Source of the DNA: Streptomyces sp. XY006
GTDB taxonomy: Bacteria > Actinomycetota > Actinomycetes > Streptomycetales > Streptomycetaceae
DNA: 64,000 bases
Assembly: GCF_002237655.1 (NCBI RefSeq)
Contig: NZ_NOKT01000004.1
Location: 1 to 64,000 of the forward strand
Direction of reading: 5' to 3'
The notes under the pieces: generated by a model
What the model was told of the DNA's origin: nothing
What the model saw: only the letters and a program-made list of their open reading frames with translations
The model's database searches: none
Position numbers and translations under genes: made by a program
Part shown: positions 9,026-17,034 of the stretch, piece by piece
How positions within the stretch are numbered: position 1 is the stretch's first letter
How the letters are laid out: each line of letters opens with the position of its first letter

Positions 9026-10393
9026 ATGTCCGTCTCCACCGTTGCCGCAGACCAGTCCGTTTGTGCCCCGCTGCCCGTTCTGGGCCGGGACGTCACCGTG
9101 CCGCTGGTGACCGGCGGCGAGGTCACCTACGCCGCGCTCGACTACGCCGCCAGCGCCCCGGCCCTGCAGCGGGTCTGGGACGACGTCGCCGCCTACGCGC
9201 CCTACTACGGCAGCGTGCACCGCGGCGCCGGGTACCTGTCCCAGCTGTCGACCGACCTGTTCGAGAACGCCCGCCGGACCGTCGCGGAGTTCCTCGGCTG
9301 CCGCGCCGACGACCAGGTGGTCTTCACCCGCTCCACCACCGACTCCCTCAACCTGCTCGCCGCCGCCCTGCCGGAGGACTGCCGGGTGTTCGTGTTCGAG
9401 ACCGAGCACCACGCCTCCCTGCTGCCCTGGCGCGACGCCCGTGTCACGTACCTCGACGCCCCGAGGAGTCACCGCGAGGCCGTCGAGACCCTGGAGCGCG
9501 CGCTCGCCGACCGGGACCCCCACGGGCCGGCCCTGGTCTGCGTCACCGGAGCCTCCAACGTCACCGGCGAGTTGTGGCCCGTACGGGAGCTGGCGGCCGC
9601 CGCGCACGCCCACGGCGCCCGGATCGTGCTGGACGCCGCCCAGCTGGCGCCCCACCACCCGGTGTCCGTCGCGGAGCTCGGCGTCGACTGGGTCGCCTTC
9701 TCCGGGCACAAGCTGTACGCGCCCTTCGGCTCCGGCGTCCTGGCGGGGCGGGCCGACTGGCTGTGCGAGGCCCAGCCGTACCTCGCCGGCGGCGGCGCCT
9801 CCCGGAAGGTCACGCGGCGCACCGACGGGGGCGTGGACGTGGAGTGGCACGAGAGCGCCGCCCGCCACGAGGCCGGCTCCCCGAACGTCATCGGCGCCTA
9901 CTCCATCGCCTCCGCCTGCAAGGCCCTCACCGAGGCCGGTTTCGACACCCTGGTCGCCCGCGAGCGGTACCTGATCGAGAAGGTCCGCGCGGGGCTCGCC
10001 GAGGTGCCCCAGGTCCGGGTCCTGTCCCTGTTCGGCGACGACGCCCCGCGCGTCGGTGTGCTCTCCTTCGTCGTCGACGGCTGGAACAGCTCCCACTTCG
10101 CCGCCGCCCTCTCCGCCGAGTACGGCATCGGCGTACGCGACGGGCTGTTCTGCGCCCACCCGCTGGTGCGCACGCTGCTCGGCAGCGACCCGCAGACGCA
10201 GGGCGAGTGCGGGGCGCCCGAGGCCGCGCCGGGGGAGAAGTCGCTCAACGCCATCCGGGTCAGCTTCGGCGCCGGCACGCCCGACGAGCACGTGGAGCGG
10301 TTCGTGCGGGCCGTGCGCGAGCTGGTCACGGACGGGGCGAAGTGGAACTACCGCACGGAGGACGGGCGCTGCGTGCCCGACACCTCCGCCTGA
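9026..10393 (+). CDS. Class V aminotransferase, cysteine desulfurase-like
   Basis: PLP-dependent enzyme of 455 residues in the SufS/CsdA-like family. The PLP lysine is Lys229 in FSGHKLYAPFGSGVL. The cofactor segments TRSTTDSLN, FETEHHASLLPW and VLDAAQLAPHH follow the family order. A cysteine, Cys376 in RDGLFCAHPLVR, sits where SufS enzymes carry their catalytic cysteine, so sulfur transfer from cysteine is plausible. The protein is about 40 residues longer than SufS, with a polar C-terminal tail. Control by a SAM-IV riboswitch points to sulfur amino-acid metabolism rather than Fe-S assembly, and no suf genes adjoin. The last 46 bases overlap the convergent glycerate kinase gene. Confidence 0.85.
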   Translation: MSVSTVAADQSVCAPLPVLGRDVTVPLVTGGEVTYAALDYAASAPALQRVWDDVAAYAPYYGSVHRGAGYLSQLSTDLFENARRTVAEFLGCRADDQVVFTRSTTDSLNLLAAALPEDCRVFVFETEHHASLLPWRDARVTYLDAPRSHREAVETLERALADRDPHGPALVCVTGASNVTGELWPVRELAAAAHAHGARIVLDAAQLAPHHPVSVAELGVDWVAFSGHKLYAPFGSGVLAGRADWLCEAQPYLAGGGASRKVTRRTDGGVDVEWHESAARHEAGSPNVIGAYSIASACKALTEAGFDTLVARERYLIEKVRAGLAEVPQVRVLSLFGDDAPRVGVLSFVVDGWNSSHFAAALSAEYGIGVRDGLFCAHPLVRTLLGSDPQTQGECGAPEAAPGEKSLNAIRVSFGAGTPDEHVERFVRAVRELVTDGAKWNYRTEDGRCVPDTSA

Positions 10394-11559
10394 ACGGCCC
10401 GGCCGGCGGCCGACGGCAGCCGGGCGCCCAGGACGATCATCCGCAGGGCCCGTTCGGTGGCGTCGGTGAGCAGCTCGCTCGCCCGCAGCAGCGCCTCCGC
10501 CAGCTCCATCGGGGCGGGCAGGATGCCGTGGCAGGCGTCCACGCCCGGCACCCGGTGCGCGCCCTCGCCGAGCGTGCCGGCCAGGGCCAGCACCGGGCGG
10601 CCGTACAGCTTCGCCCGGCGGGCCACCTCGGCCGGGACCTTGCCGCGCGGCGTCTGGTGGTCCAGGGCGCCCTCCGCGGTGACGACCAGATCGGCGCGGG
10701 CCAGCCGGGCGTCCAGGTCGAGATGGTCCAGCAGCACGTCGAAGCGGGGCAGGAGCCGGGCGCCCAGGGCGGCCAGCCCGGCTCCCAGCCCGCCGGAGGC
10801 GCCCGTCCCCGGGCCGCCGCGCAGCTCGGTGTCCGGCACGGCGGCGTCCCGGGTGAGGACGGACGCCCAGTTCTCCAGGGCCGCCGACAGCTCCTCCACC
10901 TGCGCGGGCGTGGCCCCCTTCTGCGGCCCGAAGACCCGGGCCACGCCGCGCTCGCCGCACAGCACGTTGAACGGGTTGCAGGCGACGAGGAGTTCCACGT
11001 CCGCCAGCCGGGGATCCAGGCCGGTCGGGTCGATGCGGTGCAGCCGGGTCAGCTCCCGGCCGCCACGGGGGAGTTCGCGGCCCCGCTCGTCCAGCAGCCG
11101 GGCCCCGAGGGCCTGCAGCGCGCCCGCGCCGCCGTCACAGGTGCCCGAGTCCCCGCAGCCGACGAGGATCCGCCGGACGCCCGAGTCCAGGGCGGCGCGG
11201 ACCAGTTCGCCGACGCCGTACGTGGTCGTGGCGCCCGGGTCGCGCAGGTCCCGGGGAACCAGGGAGAGGCCCGCGACCGCCGCCATCTCCACCACGGCCG
11301 TGTCCCCGGAGCCCAGCAGGGCGAAGTGCGCGGCCACGGTCTGTCCGACCGGGCCGGTCGCCGGCACGGTGACGATCCTGCCCCCGGTCGCGGCGGCCAG
11401 GGCCAGGGCCGTGCCCTCGCCGCCGTCCACCAGCGGGACCAGGTCGAGTTCGGCGCCGGGCAGCACGCGGCGCACCCCGGCCGCGATGGCGTTCGCGGCG
11501 GCCTCGGCCGACAGGGACTCCTTGAAGCCACTGGGGGCTACGACGACACGGTTCAGCAC
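10348..11559 (-). CDS. Glycerate kinase
   Basis: Phosphorylates D-glycerate with ATP (GlxK/GarK family). The 403-residue product starts MLNRVVVAPSGFKESLSAEAA and contains LVDGGEGT, VEMAAVAGLSLV, GCGDSGTCDGGAGALQALGA and the CNPFNVLCGERGVARVFGPQKGA block, all family hallmarks. About 25 residues at the C-terminus go beyond the usual 375-380, and this extension is the part that overlaps the convergent desulfurase gene. The SLC13 permease gene lies 10 bases upstream on the same strand, so the pair probably takes up and phosphorylates a carboxylate. The true substrate specificity (2- or 3-glycerate) cannot be read here. Confidence 0.92.
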   Translation of the reverse strand: MLNRVVVAPSGFKESLSAEAAANAIAAGVRRVLPGAELDLVPLVDGGEGTALALAAATGGRIVTVPATGPVGQTVAAHFALLGSGDTAVVEMAAVAGLSLVPRDLRDPGATTTYGVGELVRAALDSGVRRILVGCGDSGTCDGGAGALQALGARLLDERGRELPRGGRELTRLHRIDPTGLDPRLADVELLVACNPFNVLCGERGVARVFGPQKGATPAQVEELSAALENWASVLTRDAAVPDTELRGGPGTGASGGLGAGLAALGARLLPRFDVLLDHLDLDARLARADLVVTAEGALDHQTPRGKVPAEVARRAKLYGRPVLALAGTLGEGAHRVPGVDACHGILPAPMELAEALLRASELLTDATERALRMIVLGARLPSAAGRAVQAEVSGTQRPSSVR

Positions 11560-11569
11560 GTAAGGCTCC

Positions 11570-13030
11570 TCAACGGGTGACGGACACGCCGAGCAGCGGC
11601 CACACCGCGACGGCGAACGACAGGACGAGCACCGCGGTCAGCGGGGCCAGGACGGCGGACAGGCGCAGCAGGTCGCGCGGGGTGTAGGTGGGGGTGCCGG
11701 GGAGCTGTGCGAAGACCGTGACCGGCTTGGCCGAGGCGGGCAGCGTGTGGCAGAAGCCCGCGGCGGCGGTGGAGGCGAGGGCGGCGGCGACCGGGTTCAC
11801 ACCGACGGCGACGGCGGCGGCCACGACCAGCGGCACCAGGACCGAGGAGCGGGCCGAGCGGGACTGCAGGACCAGGTGGGCCGCCGTGCTCACGGCGATC
11901 ACCACCGCCAGGAACACCACCGGGGTCGCGCCCGTCGGCAGCCCCGAGACCAGCCACCCGGCCGCGCCGGAGTCGGCGAGCGCGACGCCCATCGCCATCG
12001 TCGCCGCCATGAACAGCAGCAGCGACCAGGGCACGGTCTTCAGCGCGTCCTTCAGGCGCACGGTGCCCAGGGCCGGCGAGGAGGCGATGACGGCACCGGT
12101 CAGCGCGACCAGGGCCGGGGGCACCCGGTGCAGCGGCTCACTGCACCACAGCAGGACCACGGTGGCCAGCAGCAGGGCGCAGCGCTTCTCGGCCTGGCTC
12201 CACGGGCCGGTGACCGGCTGCTCGCTGTGCTCCTGGATCTGCTCGGGGGTGATACGGACCGGGCCCCGGCGGTCCGCGCGCCGGGTCGTCGTCAGCAGGA
12301 CCACCTCGGCGGCCAGATGCGAGGAGACCACGGCCAGTGGCAGGCCAAGCAGCAGCCACTGGGTGAAGCCGATGTGCTGCCCGGTCGTCTCCCACAGCAC
12401 CGACACGGTGATCAGATGCGCACCCGCGCCGATCAGGGTCGCCACCGCCGACAGAAGGATCACGGTCGGGAACAGCAGCGCCAGCATCACGACCAGTCGT
12501 TTCCGGTCGGCGAGGACCTTCGCCAGGGCCAGGAACACCGGCAGCGCGAGCGCGGCCCGGCCCGAGGTGGCGGGCACCGCGAACGCCGTGACGACCAGGG
12601 CGGCGGTGGTCAGATGCACCAGCTGCCGCACGCCGCGCGCCCCGCCGACCAGGAACACCGCGGCCCGCCCGGCGAGCCCGGTCCGGCTCACCGCGGCCGC
12701 CAGCACGAATGCGCAGATCAGCAGCCAGACCGTGGCGTCACCGAGCGTCCCGAACAGGGTGTCGCTGCTGATCACGCCGGTCACGGTGAGCGCGAGTCCG
12801 GCGCCCAGGGCGATGTAGGTGTCGTCGATCGGCGTCCCGATCCAGGCGCAGGTCGCGAGGACGAACACGACGAACGTGAGCCGCGCGTCGGCGCCGAGCC
12901 CCGGGAAGTTCGTGGGCATGGCGAGCAGCGCGCACAGGGACAGGGCGACGCACAGGGCGGTGGTGGTGCGGAGGTTCAGCGGCACGTCATCGAGGATGTT
13001 CCGGGGCGGTGAGCCGTCGATGAGTTCCAC
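11570..13030 (-). CDS. SLC13-family (DASS) carboxylate permease
   Basis: Membrane transporter of 486 residues with about 11-12 hydrophobic helices. The family pattern includes DDTYIALGAGLALTVTGV near residue 70, a region on the re-entrant loop (AVPATSGRAALALPVF), and SSHLAAEVVLL. The N-terminal 20 residues are hydrophilic. Homologues move di- or tricarboxylates, driven by Na+ or H+. Being just upstream of glycerate kinase on the same strand, it may import glycerate or a related acid; this is inference from context. Start ATG 13030; a response regulator gene stop lies 36 bases further upstream on the same strand. Confidence 0.85.
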   Translation of the reverse strand: MELIDGSPPRNILDDVPLNLRTTTALCVALSLCALLAMPTNFPGLGADARLTFVVFVLATCAWIGTPIDDTYIALGAGLALTVTGVISSDTLFGTLGDATVWLLICAFVLAAAVSRTGLAGRAAVFLVGGARGVRQLVHLTTAALVVTAFAVPATSGRAALALPVFLALAKVLADRKRLVVMLALLFPTVILLSAVATLIGAGAHLITVSVLWETTGQHIGFTQWLLLGLPLAVVSSHLAAEVVLLTTTRRADRRGPVRITPEQIQEHSEQPVTGPWSQAEKRCALLLATVVLLWCSEPLHRVPPALVALTGAVIASSPALGTVRLKDALKTVPWSLLLFMAATMAMGVALADSGAAGWLVSGLPTGATPVVFLAVVIAVSTAAHLVLQSRSARSSVLVPLVVAAAVAVGVNPVAAALASTAAAGFCHTLPASAKPVTVFAQLPGTPTYTPRDLLRLSAVLAPLTAVLVLSFAVAVWPLLGVSVTR

Positions 13031-13066
13031 ATGAAGGAACTTTCAGGCGGGGTGCCCCGGCCGGTA

Positions 13067-13726
13067 CTACGGCAGCCGGTACCCCATCCCCCGCACCGTC
13101 TCCACCCGCTCCGCCCCCAGCTTCTTCCGCAGCGTCCGCACGTAGACGTCCACGATGTTGGACCCCGGATCGAAGTCGTACCCCCACACGTGCGACAGGA
13201 TCTGCTCGCGCGACAGCACCTGCCCGGGATGCCGCAGGAACAGTTCCAGCAGCACGAACTCACGCGCCGTCAGATCGACCGTCCGCTCCCCGGACCGGGC
13301 CCGCCGCGTGCGCAGGTCCAGGCTCAGGGAGCCCGACCTGAGCACGGTCACCTCCGGTGCCCGCGCCGCCGTCCGCAGCCGCAGCCGCACCCGTGCCAGC
13401 AGCTCCTCGAACCGGAACGGCTTGGTCATCCAGTCGTCCGCGCCGCCCTCCAGACCGGCCACCGTGTCCCGCACGGAGTCCCGCGCGGTCAGCACGATCA
13501 CCGGCACCGACACCCGGGCCTCGCGCAGCTCGCGCAGCACCGTGAAGCCGTCCCGGCCCGGCAGTCCGATGTCCAGGACGACGAGGTCGAATCCGCCGGT
13601 CACGGCGTACTCGTAGCCCGCGTCGCCGTCGCTGACGACGGTCGTGGTGAAGCCGTTGGAGCGCAGTCCCTTCTCCACGAAGGAGGCGATGCGCTCCTCG
13701 TCCTCGACGATGAGGATGCGGTTCAC
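13067..13726 (-). CDS. OmpR/PhoB-family response regulator
   Basis: DNA-binding regulator of 219 residues. The receiver domain has the acidic pair in LIVEDEER, phospho-acceptor Asp52 in VVLDIGLPG and the lysine of MTKPFRFEEL. The winged-helix domain ends with the usual SNIVDVYVRTLRKKLG and VRGMGYRLP. The start is GTG at 13726, overlapping the kinase stop (GTGA), so the two are translationally coupled. Direct repeats upstream of the operon are candidate binding sites. The target process is unknown. Confidence 0.92.
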   Translation of the reverse strand: MNRILIVEDEERIASFVEKGLRSNGFTTTVVSDGDAGYEYAVTGGFDLVVLDIGLPGRDGFTVLRELREARVSVPVIVLTARDSVRDTVAGLEGGADDWMTKPFRFEELLARVRLRLRTAARAPEVTVLRSGSLSLDLRTRRARSGERTVDLTAREFVLLELFLRHPGQVLSREQILSHVWGYDFDPGSNIVDVYVRTLRKKLGAERVETVRGMGYRLP

Positions 13727-15237
13727 GTGGGGTCCCCTTCCACGGTGCGGGGTGCGTGCAGCACGAGGGCGAAGGTGGCGCCGCCGCCGGGCGTCCGGCG
13801 CAGCCGCACCCGCCCCCGGTGGCCCTCGGCGATCGCCTTGACGATGGACAGCCCGAGCCCGGCCCCGGAGCCCCGGGCACCGCGGCGGGCCGTGCCGCGC
13901 CGGAAGCGCTCGAAGATCACCTCGGTGTCCTGGGGCTGCACCCCGGGCCCGGAGTCGGCGACGTACAGCTCCAGGTGCGGGCCGTCGGCGCGGGAGCCGA
14001 TGCGGATGGTCTGGCCGGCGGTGGTGTGCTGCACGGCGTTCTGCGCGAGCTGCACCATGGCCTGGGTGATCCGCTGAGGGTCCAGCTCGGCCTCCAGGTC
14101 GGCGACCTCGTCGAGCCGCCAGTCGCGCTCGCCCAGCGTGCGGGCCTTGACGTAGACGTCGGCGGTCAGTTCGGCGACCTGGACCGGCTCGGGCGTGACG
14201 AAGTCGGGCCGTTCGGCCTTGGCGAGCAGCAGCAGGTCCTCGACGATGCGGCTCATCCGGTCCAGCTCGTCCGTGACCAGCCGGACCGTCTCCTCGCGCT
14301 CGGCCGGGTCGTCGCCCATGACCTCCAGGTGGCCCCGCACGATGGTGATGGGCGTGCGCAGCTCGTGCCCGGCGTCGTCGACGAACTCGCGCTGCGCGGC
14401 GAAGGCCCGCTCCAGCCGGTCGAGCATGCCGTTGAACGTCTCGGCCAGGGCCGCTATGTCGTCGTGGCCGTGCACCGGGATGCGCCGCGTGAGGTCCTGC
14501 TCGGTGAGCTGCGCGGCGGCCGTGCGCACCACCCGCACCGGCCGGAGGATCCGCCCGGCGACCGCCCAGGCGATGCCGGTGGTCAGCAGCAGGGCGACCC
14601 CGGAGATGACCAGCAGCGTCCGGAAGACGGTGTTCACCCGCGCCCGCTCCCGCTCCGGGTGGAAGGCGACGACGAACGCGGCGTCCGGCTCCCGGCCCGG
14701 CTGGGCCACGGTGACCTTGGCCCAGCGGATCTCGCCCGCCGGCCGCCGCAGCACACCGGAGGACTCGGGGGAGCCGAAGATGCGGCGCCGGGCCTCGGGG
14801 TCCCGGTGCAGGGGCAGGGCGACCGGCAGGTCGTGCGGCTGGCGGATCTGCCTCGGGCCGCCGCCGGCCCGGCCGACCAGGCCGATCAGCTCCTCGTCCG
14901 CGTCCGGGTACTGCCGTTCCAGGAAGACCGTCAGCAGCCGGTCGGCGTCCGTGAACGGCCGGCCCGTCTGCGGGTCGCCGCCGCGCTCCTCGAAGTTGGC
15001 GAACTCGCCGGTCTCCTGGGTGAGCAGCCGGTTGACCCGGTTGTCCACGTCCCGCAGCAGGTAGGAGCGGGTGGTCATGGCCACCGAGGCGAGCGCGACC
15101 GCCATCACCAGCAGCAGCCACAGCAGGATCCGGACCCGGGCGGAGATCCGCCGGCGGCCGCCGTCAGCCGTCGGAGCCGTCGTCGTCGCCCGGTCCGTCG
15201 TCCGAGGTGCCCTGGCGGTCGTCGTCGTCATCGTCAC
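13723..15237 (-). CDS. Membrane sensor histidine kinase
   Basis: Partner kinase of 504 residues. A Thr-rich cytoplasmic start (1-30) precedes helix 1 (about 36-56), an extracytoplasmic region of about 145 residues (60-204), helix 2 (about 206-228), a HAMP region, the phosphorylated His291 in DDAGHELRTPI, the N-box QNAVQH, and the DSGPGV and GSGAGLGLSIV ATP-lid motifs. The first codon is GTG 15237, with an ATG six bases later. Starting there, it overlaps the upstream small acidic ORF by 74 bases. The signal sensed by the outer domain is not evident. Confidence 0.9.
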   Translation of the reverse strand: MTMTTTTARAPRTTDRATTTAPTADGGRRRISARVRILLWLLLVMAVALASVAMTTRSYLLRDVDNRVNRLLTQETGEFANFEERGGDPQTGRPFTDADRLLTVFLERQYPDADEELIGLVGRAGGGPRQIRQPHDLPVALPLHRDPEARRRIFGSPESSGVLRRPAGEIRWAKVTVAQPGREPDAAFVVAFHPERERARVNTVFRTLLVISGVALLLTTGIAWAVAGRILRPVRVVRTAAAQLTEQDLTRRIPVHGHDDIAALAETFNGMLDRLERAFAAQREFVDDAGHELRTPITIVRGHLEVMGDDPAEREETVRLVTDELDRMSRIVEDLLLLAKAERPDFVTPEPVQVAELTADVYVKARTLGERDWRLDEVADLEAELDPQRITQAMVQLAQNAVQHTTAGQTIRIGSRADGPHLELYVADSGPGVQPQDTEVIFERFRRGTARRGARGSGAGLGLSIVKAIAEGHRGRVRLRRTPGGGATFALVLHAPRTVEGDPT

Positions 15238-15484
15238 TCGCTGAGCTGTCGGTCACCGGGGGCCGCGAGACCACCTCGTCGCCGGGGGCGGACTCGCCGG
15301 GCCCGGGCCGGGCGGAGGGCCGGAGCGTGGAGGTGGGCGTGGGTGTGCCGCGGTCCAGCTCCACCTGCTGGGACGGCACCCGGGGCGCCTCGGGGCGGTC
15401 CGCGAGGGCGTAGCTGGTCGCGGCGACGCCCAGCGGGATCAGCACGACGGCGGACAGGGCCGCCATACGACGGGAGAAAGCCAT
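15164..15484 (-). CDS. Small exported acidic protein ahead of the kinase
   Basis: Predicted 106-residue protein, unrecognised by function. Residues 1-27 form a signal peptide or anchor (MAFSRRMAALSAVVLIPLGV, then ending SYALA). The rest is low-complexity: a Pro/Thr/Ser stretch (about 45-70), then a run of aspartates with Ser and Gly at the C-terminus. The gene is first in the operon with the kinase and regulator and overlaps the kinase start by 74 bases. Such genes beside OmpR-type kinases may encode accessory sensors. The Asp-rich tail could bind divalent cations, which is speculation. The small size and skewed composition lower confidence. Confidence 0.65.
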   Translation of the reverse strand: MAFSRRMAALSAVVLIPLGVAATSYALADRPEAPRVPSQQVELDRGTPTPTSTLRPSARPGPGESAPGDEVVSRPPVTDSSASDDDDDDRQGTSDDGPGDDDGSDG

Positions 15485-15517
15485 GCGCCCGATCCTGCGC
15501 GGGCGAGCCGGGGCGCG

Positions 15518-15547
15518 GGATGAAGCCCGGATGAAGAACTCTTCATC
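15518..15547. promoter_or_regulatory. Direct-repeat site typical of OmpR-family regulators
   Basis: GGATGAAG occurs at 15518-15525 and 15529-15536, exactly 11 bp apart, followed by the inverted copy CTTCATC at 15541-15547. Read on the minus strand these are CTTCATCC repeats about 35-60 bases upstream of the small acidic protein gene. Eleven-base spacing is what OmpR/PhoB dimers recognise, so autoregulation by the adjacent regulator is likely. Confidence 0.55.
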
Positions 15548-15568
15548 GACCCCGCCCGGGAACGGGTC

Positions 15569-15850
15569 TCAGCTGTCCAGCCCCAGGGCGAAGGCGGCCT
15601 CCAGGTCGTGCTGCGAGTACGTACGGAACGCCACGTGCGTGTCCGTGCCCTCCACCCCGGGGATCTTGCTGATCCGGCCGGGGATGACCTCGGCCAGGTC
15701 CTCGTGCTCCTTGACCCGGACCATCGCGATCAGGTCGTAGGTGCCGGTGACGGAGAAGACCTCGCTGACGCTGTCCAGCGCCGCGATCGACTCGGCGATC
15801 TCGGGGATCCGGTCCACGCTGGTCTTGATGAGGACGATCGCGGTGATCAC
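15569..15850 (-). CDS. Stand-alone Lrp/AsnC ligand-binding (RAM) domain protein
   Basis: Ninety-three residues forming only the RAM/ACT-like effector domain of the Lrp/AsnC family, for example FSVTGTYDLIAMVRVKEHEDL and IPGVEGTDTHVAFRTYS. The DNA-binding helix-turn-helix domain is absent. Such proteins can bind amino acids or modulate full-length Lrp proteins. The ATG overlaps the rhomboid stop by four bases (15847-15850), so the two are co-translated. The role is unknown. Confidence 0.88.
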   Translation of the reverse strand: MITAIVLIKTSVDRIPEIAESIAALDSVSEVFSVTGTYDLIAMVRVKEHEDLAEVIPGRISKIPGVEGTDTHVAFRTYSQHDLEAAFALGLDS

Positions 15851-16599
15851 GGCTGGTTCTCTCCCTCGGGGGCCGGAGCAGGGGCGGTCTTCACTCTAGT
15901 CGGGGCGGTCGGGCGGCCGTAGCGGACCGAGGCGTAGCCGAAGCCCAGGCCGAAGCCGATGAGGTGGGCCAGGTAGGCCACGCCCGGCCCAGCCGTGGCC
16001 CGGCCCGCCGCCAGCCACTGCAGGGCCGCCCAGAACGGCAGCACGATCCACGCAGGGAAGCGCACCGGCAGGAAGAACAGGAACGGCAGGAGACTGGTCA
16101 CCCGGGCCCGGGGGAACAGGTACAGGAACGCGCCGAGGACCGCCGAGATCGCTCCCGAGGCACCGACCAGGGACTGCTCGGAGTCCGCGTTGGCGACGGC
16201 ATAGCCCAGCAGGGCCAGGTAGCCGCAGCCGACGTAGAACAGGGTGAACTGCACGCGGCCCATCCGTTCCTCGGCCATCGCGCCGAAGACGTAGAGGAAG
16301 AGCATGTTGCCGAGCAGATGCACCCAGCTGCCGTGGACGAACAGGGCCGTCGCGGGGGTGAGGGGCGAGCCCCCGGACCCGTCGAACAGTTCTGCGGGGA
16401 TCACACCCCAGCGCCGGAAGTAGGCCCGCTGCGCGGCGAGCAGTTCGTCCCCCTGGCCGTACGCCGGGTTCAGGCCCGAGGCGGGTCCGGCCAGGAAGAC
16501 CGCGCAGCACAGGGCGATCAGCGCGTACGTCACCGGCGCCGACGACCCCCTGACCGCTCTGCCGCCCCGGACGATCGACGCACTCCACTTGCTGATCAT
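15847..16599 (-). CDS. Rhomboid-family intramembrane serine protease
   Basis: Cuts membrane proteins within the bilayer. The 250-residue product has six predicted helices after a basic N-terminus. The catalytic serine is Ser149 in VGASGAIS, the catalytic histidine is His212 in YLAHLIGFGLGFGY, and the helix-2 motif is HGSWVHLLGNM (89-99). The C-terminal 25 residues are Pro/Ala-rich. Start ATG 16599; the downstream RAM-domain gene overlaps by four bases. No substrate is apparent nearby. Confidence 0.92.
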   Translation of the reverse strand: MISKWSASIVRGGRAVRGSSAPVTYALIALCCAVFLAGPASGLNPAYGQGDELLAAQRAYFRRWGVIPAELFDGSGGSPLTPATALFVHGSWVHLLGNMLFLYVFGAMAEERMGRVQFTLFYVGCGYLALLGYAVANADSEQSLVGASGAISAVLGAFLYLFPRARVTSLLPFLFFLPVRFPAWIVLPFWAALQWLAAGRATAGPGVAYLAHLIGFGLGFGYASVRYGRPTAPTRVKTAPAPAPEGENQP

Positions 16600-16758
16600 G
16601 AATACAGATCATGACGTAACCGGACGCAACCGCACAGACCGCCTCGCCGCCGTGGACACGCGGGCGGCGAGCACCCGCCAGGCCGTAGGGTTACGGACCA
16701 CACGCACCGGGGATGCCGGTCGCGTCACGGACACTAGAAGGAAAGAGAACAGGTCACG

Positions 16759-16998
16759 ATGACGGTTCCCCTGCCGACCGCCTCGACGCGGTGGCGCTGC
16801 ACCCTCTGCGGCAACCTCACGAGGTTCGACGTGACCCGCTCGTCCAAGGTCGTCGAGTACGTCCACCTGGACCTGGCCGGAGAGCCCAAGGTCGAGGAGC
16901 GCGAGGTGCTCAGTGAGACCATCGAGTCGGTGCGCTGCCGCTGGTGCAACGCGGTGGACCAGGTGGAACTCGTGGACAGGCCGGGCGCCGGCTCCTGA
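16759..16998 (+). CDS. Small zinc-ribbon-like protein
   Basis: Seventy-nine residues with two CXXC pairs: CTLC at 14-17 and CRWC near residue 60. Between them lies a short conserved-looking stretch (FDVTRSSKVVEYVHLDL). This fits a single zinc ribbon. A purine-rich ribosome site (AGAAGGAAAGAG) precedes the ATG, although at a longish distance. The product is unrecognised. It is 36 bases upstream of the NYN protein gene and may be co-transcribed, which would fit a nucleic-acid role, but this is inference. Confidence 0.78.
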   Translation: MTVPLPTASTRWRCTLCGNLTRFDVTRSSKVVEYVHLDLAGEPKVEEREVLSETIESVRCRWCNAVDQVELVDRPGAGS

Positions 16999-17034
16999 CA
17001 GGAGCAGGCCCCGCACAGCATTGGGGTGTGACGG

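Noticed and set aside
8963..10960. Long minus-strand open frame (665 residues) opposite the desulfurase gene
   Set aside because: It is an antisense shadow produced by high third-position G+C; composition is Gly/Arg/Ala-rich without motifs, and both overlapping plus- and minus-strand genes have clear family matches.
16594..16614. Direct repeat GATCATGA (16594-16601 and 16607-16614)
   Set aside because: It spans the rhomboid start codon, is short, and has no partner or known factor.
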